Part shown: positions 52,903-62,370 of the stretch, one piece after another
How positions within the stretch are numbered: position 1 is the first letter of the stretch
Layout of the letters: each line of letters begins with the position of its first letter
NCBI GenBank assembly: GCA_037074705.1
Contig: CM073595.1
Span: 69,736,139 to 69,800,138, forward strand
From: Zhengitettix transpicula
Taxonomy: Eukaryota; Arthropoda; Insecta; Orthoptera; Tetrigidae
DNA length: 64,000 nucleotides
Direction: 5' to 3'
Notes under the pieces: model-generated
The model's input: only the letters and a program-made list of their open reading frames with translations
The model's database searches: none
Told to the model about the DNA's origin: nothing
Made by a program: the position numbers and the translations under genes

Positions 52903-53186
52903 AATCTTAATGTTTGATATAAAAACTTCATCATTATTAACAAAAATATACACATTACATATTATTTAACCAATTACATATTATTTATCCAATCCCCAAT
53001 TGAATCATTCACAAACAGAATACAATATTATAGGAATACCAAATAATTGATGTGTTGTGTGTGAAATCACTGTCGACATTTGGAGCTTCAAGTACAAGAT
53101 GGTTTTGTATTTCAGTAAAACAATGAAAATGTGGCAAATACATTTTTCTGCCTTTGTTACCACAACAGAGTATGAAAAACTTACCA

Positions 53187-53192
53187 AATAAA
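53187..53192 (+). terminator. candidate polyadenylation signal of the ZIP gene
   Basis: AATAAA 285 bp after the stop codon, within AAATAAATA. A second AATAAA follows near 53239. Confidence 0.45.
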
Positions 53193-53329
53193 TACAATTG
53201 GTTTTTTTAATGCTTATAAGAGTTCATGAATTCAAAATAATAAATTTTGTTATAAAATTAAAACTGTTTTAACTCTGCAACCTATTATCATTTGTTTAAA
53301 TTTTTAAGTGTGTATCAAACAGAAAGTTT

Positions 53330-54970
53330 ATTGATTGACGATAGTAGGAAAACTGAAGAAGTCATGTGTCAAATTGAAAAGGAAAAATTGATTATCAAAA
53401 TGAAATAGCACACTGTCAGCTACAATTTTTTGGAGCAAATACAAATAACAAATTTACTCCAGTTCGAGAACTTAGTCCTCAAGACTCGCACAGTTATACA
53501 ACTACAACAGGTAACACAATATTGCCAAAAAATCAAGTACCCCATAAAGTGAAAGTAGTGAAGATGGACTTGAAAGTGAATGCAAAGAAACCTCACAATG
53601 CTATCATTTGCAAGCTAGTTATGAATGAAAATTGGCCAACAAAATATCCAAAAATGATACAACATTCCTGTAATTGGCAATTTAAAGCCGAGTGCAAGAT
53701 CTAAGGATGTTCTGAATACAGGAACTTTTAATAATAAAGACTAAATAGCATCCAATACTGGTTAAAATGACATGGCAAAGAACAAAGTAGAAGCTGCTAT
53801 CACTATCCTTGGTGAATTTATAAGAAAACGTACTGAAAATAACATAATTGTAATTGCTATCCCTCACAGATAAGAACTGGAAGAATAGCAATGTGTAAAT
53901 ATAGATATATGGAAGACCAATGTCAAACTAAAGTTAATGTGCTCAAAGTATCCTAAGTGTAATGTTGTCGACATTAGAAAAACAGGCAAATACCTCATCA
54001 CAACAAGTAATAGAAATCTTCATTGAACAACTTTTCCTTGTATTAGGTAAAATTGTCAAGCCACAAACAAAAATTATCATCATGGGGTATCTCAATATAA
54101 ACCTTGATGTAGGTGATACAAAATACCAAAAAAAAACGTACGTATAATGAACATATTCAACTTATGGAACATGATATGTGAACATATGCTTATCTCAAAT
54201 CATAATTAATCTTCTTGAAGATGTAGACAGTGCTAGTCGACAAAATGTCGTGCCCAGTAAGGATGACCTGCTTGTAAACCCAAAAACAGTTCCAACGGAT
54301 CATAATGCTCTTATTATTGATCATGTAATTATATATACAGAAAAAATAACAAACTCAAAAGACAATACATACATAGAATAGGACATTTGCCAAATCAAAT
54401 TCCAGATCTAGTGTAATCCAAAGATCCATAGCTAAGTCAACAGAGGTAAGAGAAATTATCAGGTCATTTAAAAATAAAAAGTCTGTAGGGCCTCAAAACA
54501 TAAATTACAATCCCAGTATTCAAAAACGGAAGCAAAAATAACGTAAAAAATTATAGGTCCGAAGTTCTTATCTCACTGATGGGGAAGATATTCGCAAAAG
54601 TGGATTCAGAAGGTCCTGTCTGCAATCACTCCTATAACAGACTTTATCCATGATGTCTTCACAATTCTTGACCAAGGAAAAAAATAAGCAGTTCCTTATT
54701 GGACCTTTTAAAGTCATTTGCATGTATGCAGCATGATATACTTCAAAATAGGACACTAATAAACTTTGCAGATGATAGAACCACGATAAGCTGGGTAAAT
54801 TCAATCTAGAACCTCTGGAATAAAGTAAATAATCTTACCAGAAGTGTTAGAAAAATTGGATTAATCAAATTTAAACTGTCAAGACTAAACAATGGAACTG
54901 TCTGTAATGTCAATATAAATAGTGAAATGAACGGTGATAAACTCCTAGCTACTGTTAGTAGATAAACATC
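53330..54970 (+). pseudogene. decayed LINE (Jockey/CR1-like): ORF1 esterase, endonuclease and RT fragments
   Basis: In order on the plus strand: an ORF1-like stretch with a NNIIVIAIPHR-type esterase signature near 53840; an endonuclease stretch with KIIIMGYLNINLDV near 54075 (the family has GDFN here, so the catalytic D is lost) and a later DHNALI near 54300; an RT start with SFKNKKSVG near 54465 and a KNYR block near 54545; and an FADD-like block near 54765. Stops and frameshifts separate all parts. The order ORF1, endonuclease, RT is that of a normal element, so one nearly full-length copy decayed in place, just behind the ZIP gene. Confidence 0.7.
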
Positions 54971-55019
54971 GTACATGGAAGGACAAAACTGACCATGTCT
55001 GCAACTAAATTAATAAAGG

Positions 55020-55560
55020 CACGTTCCTGATCTTCTTCTGTCGGGCGGCGTAACACCTTTTAAGGAGCGTCGGATGGAACTTCCAACGGGCATTTTACGC
55101 GATCCACACGTAGGAACACAAAGTCGCTGTCATACAAATGTCGATGCAGGAAAACCCTGTTCTTTGCATGCGATGTTGCCGGTGTGGGGCGTAGTTTTCG
55201 CATATGCGTTCGAAACGTTCTGAGAAAAGGCGATGGATCAGGAGGCTGGTCGTCGTCCGTGAAGAACTCTCCTGGAAGTCGGAGGCTCGTGCCATAAACT
55301 AGGTCTGCGAGGCAGCACTCCAAGTCTTCTTCAATGGCCGTCCTGAGAACAAGCAACACCGTAGGTAGGACGTCTATCCATTCCTTAGGAGAATGACACC
55401 TCAGTGATGTATTTAACGATCGGAGTCATCGTTGAAGCAGTCCGTTGGCAGCAGGGTGGTAAGCTGCTGTTCTGACGCGGCAGCATCCACAAGATTGGTC
55501 AGTGCCTTAAATAAAAGTGATTCAAATTGAGACCCACGTGGAGCTTCAACGTCCGAAAAC
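55020..55560 (-). pseudogene. Ty3/gypsy-type retrotransposon integrase fragment
   Basis: Minus strand. Near 55540 a GSQFES motif opens the core domain, followed after a frame change by a YHPAANG-type motif (near 55455). From about 55400 down, a WIDVLPTVLLVLRTA block and an ELVYG-like LADLVYG block mark the C-terminal part of an integrase. A stop interrupts the frame near 55060, where the family continues. At least one frameshift and one stop are present; reverse transcriptase and LTRs were not recognised. A dead fragment. Confidence 0.75.
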
Positions 55561-55829
55561 AATCAGAACTTGTTGCTTTCGTCCGTCAAAAGATGGATGT
55601 GGAACAAGTTATTAACTTGATTTACGGACACAAATGTTTGTGGGATCAGAGTGATTAAAGTTAACACTTAAGTGGGCACGGCGAGGAATATCCGATGAAT
55701 AAAATTAGTACGTTTATGAATGACATATTATACGTAATTTTTATGTCGAGAAAAATAGTTTTTCCCTGATATTGTGTGCTTTCTTTTTTTGTTTCGGTTT
55801 TCATTTTGTGGTCGTGTTGTTTCCAATCT

Positions 55830-55965
55830 CTGGTTTTTAAACTAAGGTTCCCAAAAACCGAGGCACCTCGGTTTGTTTTAAGAGGTGTGTGTTCCGGGGA
55901 CGCAGATCTTGGGCATACGGTAAGAGTTGTTCGCTATTCCTATTGGAATAATACTGAGATGTCGG
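55830..55965. repeat. dispersed repeat family B, copy 2
   Basis: Aligns with 1171-1300 through GGTTCCC, CCGAGGCACCTCGG, AGAGGTGTGTGTTCCG and TTGGGCATACGGTAAGAGTT. It runs directly into the tandem duplication that follows. Confidence 0.65.
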
Positions 55966-56240
55966 CTGCCGGGTGAACGACAACTCCACATTGCGAGCCT
56001 AGTGTGAACGTCTCATTAAGTTTTTAAACCTTTCTGAAGTGAATCTGATGTCGTTCAACCTATTGCCGGATAAATGTGAAACGAGCCCTAGACGACAGTC
56101 CAACTGTCGACTGTCGGCTGCCGGGTGACCGACGACGACACCGCGCTGGCCTAGTGTGAAACGTCTCATACGTTTTAAATCTTTCTGTAGTCAATCTGGG
56201 GTCGTTTAACCGATTGTCGGGTAAGTGTGAACGAGCCTAA
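55961..56240. repeat. tandem duplication, ~150-bp unit
   Basis: Unit 1 (55961-56087) and unit 2 (56113-56237) share GTCGGCTGCCGGGTGA, GCCTAGTGTGAA, CGTCTCAT, TTTCTG and GTGAA(A)CGAGCC at a constant offset of about 150 bp, with roughly 20% differences. The unit is CpG-rich. Its end (ACGAGCC preceded by GTGTGAA) resembles the tips of some MITEs, but no flanking duplication was confirmed. Confidence 0.7.
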
Positions 56241-56269
56241 TTGATGGGTATAATAAGGAGATACTAACT

Positions 56270-56388
56270 GGATGAGAGCAGTGCGCGTCTGTGTTGGAGT
56301 GTATCTGATGCGCATGCGCGGCTGCGAGGCGCGCAGCTGATGGAGCCGATGGAGGTGAGTGCGCGGGAGACCGCTCAGCCAGGCAGTC
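56270..56388 (+). promoter_or_regulatory. CpG-rich 5' region of the gene starting at 56389
   Basis: Dense CpG (GCGCATGCGCGGCTGCGAGGCGCG split by few bases) in an AT-rich window. It contains GCGCATGCGC, an NRF1-type palindrome (the insect homologue is EWG), typical of broadly active promoters. An upstream ATG at 56340 leads in five codons to a strong donor GAG|GTGAGT at 56354/56355. Confidence 0.45.
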
Positions 56389-56451
56389 ATGGCCAGCAGC
56401 TCCTCTCCTCAGGTCGTCATCAAGAAGGAGTCTCCCGACGACGAGATCAAG
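56389..56451 (+). CDS. probable first coding exon (21 codons) of an unidentified, likely nuclear protein; gene continues past the window
   Basis: ATG in good context (GTCATGGCC) opens 21 codons, MASSSS then PQVVIKKESPDDEIK, ending at AAG|GTCAGT, a good donor. IKKE fits the SUMO-acceptor rule (hydrophobic-K-x-E). A short, serine-then-acidic N-terminus with a SUMO site is common in transcription factors and chromatin proteins, so a nuclear role is a guess. The exon sits in a CpG-rich block with an NRF1-type palindrome, as expected at a promoter. No further exon was found up to 64000, implying a first intron of at least 7.5 kb. The gene is not identified. Confidence 0.45.
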
Positions 56452-56950
56452 GTCAGTCACGACGTAACCGAGTACTAGGGGAAACTGTCCGAGGCAGTGG
56501 ATGATATTGTCACCGTGGACATTCACGCCTCGTCCGTCACGGGACTTCAAAACGTAATGAAAAAAAAATATATATATAAATATATATGTATACGTCACAA
56601 CTCGTAAACTACGAAAGCGGACGATCAGCGTCTCGACGTGACACTTTCCTGTAATATCCTATAAGAACTGACGATTAGTCAGGATTTTTTCCGTCTATCT
56701 GTGGTATATTACTTTGAAAGGTACCTCCAAAAAAAGAAGATGATGCCACGACGATTTTAACTACTCCGTGGATGACGTTCAATGTGTTCGAAGGTTTTAG
56801 TTCGCTTTCTTTTTACGTGGTGATCGAACTTCGTGCTCGAAATGTAACTCCACTTTGCGGTCAATATAAATGTGCCTCCGGTTTATTTGGAAAGCTGTTT
56901 CGGTACGTAAACTGCATACTAGCTTGTTATAGAGAATTACAGTTCACAGA

Positions 56951-56954
<4 letters not shown>

Positions 56955-56994
<40 letters not shown>
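56955..56994 (+). repeat. (GA)20 tract
   Basis: Twenty uninterrupted GA units about 500 bp into the presumed first intron. In insects such tracts near promoters bind GAGA factor or CLAMP; function here is inferred from position only. Confidence 0.95.
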
Positions 56995-56997
<3 letters not shown>

Positions 56998-56999
56998 CC

Positions 57000-59900
57000 G
57001 TTGTCACCCGCAGATTAATGGTTTTGGAAACACGCGACGCGCATGGTGTGAATACGCGACGCTTGTTCTCGTCCAGTCAACAGGCCTCGTATTGTAACAA
57101 GTGGCGAAAAGTTAAACATAATATAAAATAACGTGTACAAACTACGTTTACAAATATGTCATTATTTTCAGATTGATTAATTTGGTTCTCCAAATAACAT
57201 ACACTCGAGCCTTTCCTAGCTTTAGATTCCAATTGTTGAAAATAAGTCTATTCAGTGCATTTTTCTACTCGGGATAATATCGTAAATGTTATCAACCTAG
57301 GAACTTAGCTTAGTCGTGTGGTTAAAATCTACTTGGTGCACACTGGTTTTCTTTCAAAACTGAACCAAGAAGAAGAGGGGAGATCGATTTTGTTTTACAC
57401 ATTTTGACATGAATTTACCACTCTGCTTTCATCCCTTACAGAGTAAGAATTGAGTAAAACTTCTCTTTCCAACAATGGCAAAACACACGATAAAAAGTTG
57501 TTACGACCCACGCTTATAGCATTTGTAGGGTGAATGGGTTGACCAGGAATGGAGGACGGGAATTCGCAAACAGAAGTTTCCCTCTACAGGACCCGCATAA
57601 ATGAATGTAAACGGCTGTTCTACTCACAAGACTGACGATCAGCGTCCGAGACTTGACACATTTTGTGCTGACTGTAGATAAAAAAAATACGCGAGCAATT
57701 ATTTCATCAACTCAATACTTGAATGTATAGATTATCGAGGCGTTGGTGCACAGATCCTCTTATACGACCTTCTGGATAATGAAGTAAACGTTGGAATTGC
57801 TGGAGTTGCAAAGTTTGGTCGTATTATGCTGATTGTGTTTTTTTTATTGTATAACACCGGAAGTGCGATGGTTTTCATTTACAGCACAAAGACGATGGTA
57901 GAAGAAAATTTAGATTCGGTAAAGACTGAGATTTTCAGTAAGATAGACTTTTTTGACTTAATTAAGAACGCCAGAAATCTTGTTTGAAAGTTTGTGACAG
58001 TTGCGGATTCGTCTGTCCGTCTCTATTTCCCACCACGTGTTCCCTGATTGTAGAAGACATCCAGACTTTTGATCCATATCACAGCTTCGATTTATCCAAA
58101 ATATGGTGTAATATTTTCTTCGTCTACGGATCCTTTACGTGTTTCAAGTACCAACGGGAAGATTGCGTTTAAACCAATTCCCGAAATGACCATTTTAGTC
58201 AATTGAACTACCCTTAGATTCATCCATAAGTATTGAAATAAATTTCCTTTACCTCGATTGCTGGGAAACCACTGCAGTTTTGGTTGGGATGTTCGTGTGC
58301 CGGGTTCGAGTTCCGATTCGTCCGTGATGTGTAGTTGGTTGGCAAATGACCCCGTTTGCGAGTTGGACATTTCGACTTGCTACCGGCTTCCCAGGTAGCA
58401 GGAAAGCGATACCCCCACTGCGTTGTGTAAGCGAGATCCACAGTGGTTCGCCTGTGGTTAGACGGAAAATTACGCCCCGACACTGATCTGACTTATGTAA
58501 GTGCAGACAATCCCATCTGCGCCCACCAAAACAGTCCTCCGGTCAAGCGCCATCTCTCGTTGGCCTTTCCGTCCACCTCATATATATACTGCTTACGTCA
58601 CAACAGGTATATTATGAAACGGATGGAGTACGAAAGACACGCAGATTCCAAAAAAAAACCTATCTCTACCAAATCCGCGCGTGGATTCCACTTTCGCCTT
58701 TCCACTGATATACAATTGTTTCTCATTTATGTATGACTGGTGCCAATCACGAGTTTTATATTCCCTTTTCAGTCATTGGTCCCTGCGTTACTCTTCACAG
58801 CTTCCTTTAGAATTTTTAAAATGTCGAAATATCACCCATCGAGAAATGTACCTTAAATATGTCAAAGATACTGAATGACTTTTCTCGGCGTTTCTGTGTC
58901 TGTCACCGGGGAACGGAAACTCTTAGCAAGGAACTGAGAGATTTTCCAAACCCTATGAGGTACTTGGTTGAACCCAGACCTGTCTATGGCTGTGACGTTG
59001 TATGAAGAATTTTCTCTAACCTGACATACTGAATTTCCTAAAGACAAACATAATTTTACACTGCTCGAAATGTCTATCGTAATCATTATATCGTTTCCTA
59101 TAAATTATCTTTATTTTCTGCATTTTATCTCACTTTTATCACTATTCCATTTCCAGTTAACATTGTCTCTTTTAAAGCAACAGCAACGAAAAAAATAATA
59201 CACCCTATTTTCTTAAATGTGTTGACTACTGTGATCCAGACGAATAAAATGATGTTGCTTTTACATCCTGAAACGGACAAGATCTATAATTTCTCTTCAT
59301 ACGTGGTAGTTTGGTCGTTATTTTGTGGTTTCACTTGATGATTTACAGTTCCTAATTTTTTAAAATTATAAATGTGTTTTATTTTTTTATAAGTAGGTCT
59401 TAGAGAACGGAGGTGATTTGTCAAACAGTTTTCATGTTACCAATGTATTTACTGAATTGAACATAAGTGTGATAGCGTTTGTGATAGTTTCTTATTCAGG
59501 AAAAATTCTTCTGCGTTAGGGATTCGACGAACTGGTCGTGAGCGAGACTTATCTCAGTCGCATCGGTTGGCTCGTTTCCTCCCTCGGACGCTGTTTCTTT
59601 ATAAATACTAACCGATCTGATCAACACAAGTAATCGTTATCTAGAATGGCATGTGAACGCATTCAATAGCATTTTTCCATTACACAAGCCTGAAAAAAAT
59701 ACTTTTGAAAAATTGATAAATGATTTTCACTGATTATAAATTTGAAATCCAATTTTCCTATCACGTACGTTTGTTTCCTCTAAATGATGTCAAATTCAAA
59801 TCGAACTATTTCGACAATTTAATTTTATTACCTGGTAAATAGAAAGCGTACGTTTATGTTATAGCTTTGTCACGATTTAAATGATAAATGTGTACATAAA

Positions 59901-60985
59901 ACCCATCACAATTTTTTTGCTTTTTTTTTAAAGTGATTTGTCGCGGATTGCCTCTTATCAACATTCAGTAGTAATCATCTTCTCTGGGCCAAAATTAAGA
60001 ATATGATGTACTTCGACATGGAACAAAAAACTTCTGCCAATTTACTTAGTAATTTTAGGTTCACCGCTTCCAGGGCAAGTATATCACCGCTATCATCAAT
60101 TCCACATGGTCGTACTGATCCTAATCCAGCAAAAATAGTTTCCAATGTAGCTGGAGGTGACGGTGATGGTTTATGGATGATCGGACACTTTCTGCCCAAG
60201 TGATTCCAATTGGAATCGAAAGTTACACGTAACCTGAAAGTCACCATGTTTTCACAATATGTCATTATTACATTCAACTTTTAATGAATACATTTTCATT
60301 ATATTTTAAGAAAGTAAAATGCTAATTCTTTGCTTTCTCCGAATTGGAGTCGTTTCACATTTCGTACCCCAAAATGTATTTTTCATAAATATTTTACCAT
60401 TTATTGTTTACTCAGACCTACAGAAAAATAACTTCAAGGAAAAGAAAAATTTCATTTTAGAAAATAATTCAGGTAAGAAAAGGTTAAATTGATCCTTTTT
60501 GAAAAATTGGTTCGATTTTTGGACTATTGGTATACCAAACCGAAAAGACTGTAGCAATTCTTCCGCACAAACAGAACAAACTTTACGTTGGTATCAAAGG
60601 CATGTCTTGATCCTCCAATTTCATGCCAAAATAAAAAAAATACATTTTTCCCACGTGACTTTCTTGGGTCTTTTTATTTCCGTGTAACTACCACAAGTAT
60701 AGAAGAATAAACTTGTGAATTAATAGATCCTCTAGAAGCCATGTATCTCAATTCCACTACTTCTCAAAGCTCAGAAATATATACTTGTGTGCATCTCACA
60801 ACTAAAAAGTTCTTGAGAAGAAAGATGTAAATCAACAGGATTTAGTTGGTTCTCTCTGTCTTTACAGAGAAAGATATTACTACATCAGAAGAAAATCCTC
60901 ATTAATAATATATTTTTATTTTATGATTGAAATTAAATGTCTCAAATTATTTTAAATCAATAAATAATAAATCAATTAATGACCT
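57000..60985. other. presumed first intron of the 56.4-kb gene, no exon seen
   Basis: Several GC-richer patches occur (57000-57110 and 58220-58560). The second is open on both strands (92 and 87 codons minus, 97 plus) without a domain and may be an unrecognised repeat. No exon of a known family was recognised. Confidence 0.4.
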
Positions 60986-60989
60986 TTTG

Positions 60990-61147
60990 CAGACACTTTA
61001 TTTTTATTTATAGAGTTACGTCGTGTCGATACGTGTTCGTATCTTCTTCAGGTATTATCCAAGTTATTATAACAAACTAGTACTACAAACAATTACAATG
61101 TCGATAAATTCACCAAGTTTTGAAAACGGGATTGAGGCACATAATTA
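60990..61147 (-). mobile_element. Penelope-like element 3' end, with decayed hammerhead-like motif
   Basis: Aligns with 34965-35105, the 3' flank of the GIY-YIG fragment: shared words include AACAAACTA, ACAAACAATTA, TTCACNAA and the TTTATTTATAGAG end. On the minus strand the end reads TAC, CTGAAGA (61045-61051), stem GATACG/CGTATC with loop AACA, then GACAC where GAAAC is expected. The conserved box is damaged, so self-cleavage is unlikely. Confidence 0.6.
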
Positions 61148-61167
61148 ACTTTACACCAACGAGATTG

Positions 61168-61258
61168 TAATAATTTGGATAATACCTGAAGATGATACGA
61201 ACACGTATCGAAACGTCGTAACTCTATAAGTAAAAATAAAGTGTCTGTAACAGTTCAT
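61168..61258 (+). ncRNA. hammerhead ribozyme-like motif in inverted Penelope-type end
   Basis: Inverted partner of 60990-61080. Core: TAC (61183-61185), CTGAAGA (61186-61192), T, stem II GATACG (61194-61199) / CGTATC (61204-61209) with loop AACA, GAAA (61210-61213), C-G-T-C (61214-61217), GTA (61218-61220). TAC pairs with GTA as inner stem I. ACGT is a minimal, palindromic stem III, and GTC at 61215-61217 is the classic cleavage triplet. All conserved core bases are intact; only the unpaired T before stem II is unusual. Minimal stem III forms normally need a dimer to cleave. Confidence 0.6.
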
Positions 61259-61269
61259 TAACTGATTTA

Positions 61270-61394
61270 TTAATTCAAAAACAGACGTGAAATAAAAAAC
61301 TTTCAATTATTTAAAATCGATAAATTTGCTTAATACATTTATACAAATAATAAGTTTCCCTAAATCTAAAAAATTCGTTCACGTCTGTGATTTA
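61270..61394. other. short spacer
   Basis: AT-rich, nothing recognised. Confidence 0.4.
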
Positions 61395-61904
61395 TTAAAT
61401 CTGAAGTATTTTAATTATTTGTCCTGTATATAGCATTAAAAATATAAAAAAAATACTATTTCGATATTTCACCTGGCGAGCTAAAATTTCGATTTTTTCG
61501 TCGTAGAAGAATCGAAGCCGATCCCACGCGCCTTTATTTAGGGCACTGTCCTGCACAAATATACAGCTGTTGTCGGACGCTCGATTCTCCCGTGCCGATG
61601 GATACCTCTTCTGTAATATACTGTTTCTCCCCCTCGAAATCGTGGCTTTCCCGCACTCAGCTTTTAGGTTTCTCCGTATCAACACCACATTTAATTTAAG
61701 ACAGATCCACAGGCGTGATGAAAGCCCCTTTTTATTTTTAGGATTACTTTTTGATGAAATGCCAAATAATTTTATGTTACCGGCATATTTTCCCACTCGT
61801 ATCCGTGACTCCTTCCATAGACGCGTGTATTTACAGTTCCCACGAGTCGAGCTACTTTCCACTTTACTGGGAATCTCCTTTACCTCATAGTAAGTTACTA
61901 TCAC
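61395..61904 (-). other. 169-codon open frame of unknown status
   Basis: The longest uninterrupted frame in the window. The product is basic with a hydrophobic C-terminal end (FFIFLMLYTG) and no recognisable domain. The plus strand is also open here (106 codons). The frame starts at an ATG with no splice or promoter support. It may be a repeat-derived frame or chance; composition is GC-richer than its flanks. Confidence 0.15.
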
Positions 61905-61984
61905 TTAAATGTTTCGTAACAGAATGCGTTTTTCAAAAATAGCATAGATGAATTGATCCGATTAAAATATTAGACTGTCAATAA

Positions 61985-62370
61985 TTTCCAAGTTCGGAAT
62001 TGCCCGGGTTGTCATAGTTAAAATCAACGACATCCATAACACCCGATTTGACTCCAATCTCGGTTGTTTGTTCGTTATTTTTGTGTAACGCCCCTCCAAC
62101 TCCATTCCAAAGGATGCTCCCATTCAATATAGAAAGAGGTACAACTTATAATCAAACAATATCGGGAGAAACATTATCAATCCCATTGATCCCGTAAAAT
62201 ATTTACTCCACGACAATATCGACCGTTTTATCATGGAAAATTTTCATCCCCGACCACCCCCGTCCCTGGGGGTGGTAGACGTGTCTTATTGTTTGTTTCC
62301 GGTTCGAAAGGAACTCGTCAAATTACTTTCACTGATGTAGATTTCTATGCGGAACATATACACAGATAGT
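61985..62370 (+). repeat. dispersed repeat family A, copy 5
   Basis: Plus-strand copy, closest to the 30.3-kb one: GACATCCATAACACCCGA, CCAATCTCGGTTGTTTG, CCCCCGTCCCTGGGGGTGG, CCGGTTCGAAAGGA and the TCTATTTTATTTATTAGA end are shared. The ACAC microsatellite seen at 30.65 kb is reduced to ATACACAGATAG here. Confidence 0.75.

Noticed and set aside
56206..56598. 130-codon minus-strand frame over the CpG-rich block
   Set aside because: It is the antisense of the promoter and first exon. The product begins with a low-complexity Y/I/F run encoded by an AT repeat and then histidine/alanine-rich sequence from CpG DNA. No domain.
58220..58560. Possible tRNA-derived SINE (GGGTTCGAGTTCC resembles a B box)
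   Set aside because: No A box at the right distance, no cloverleaf and no tail; the B-box likeness alone is too weak.
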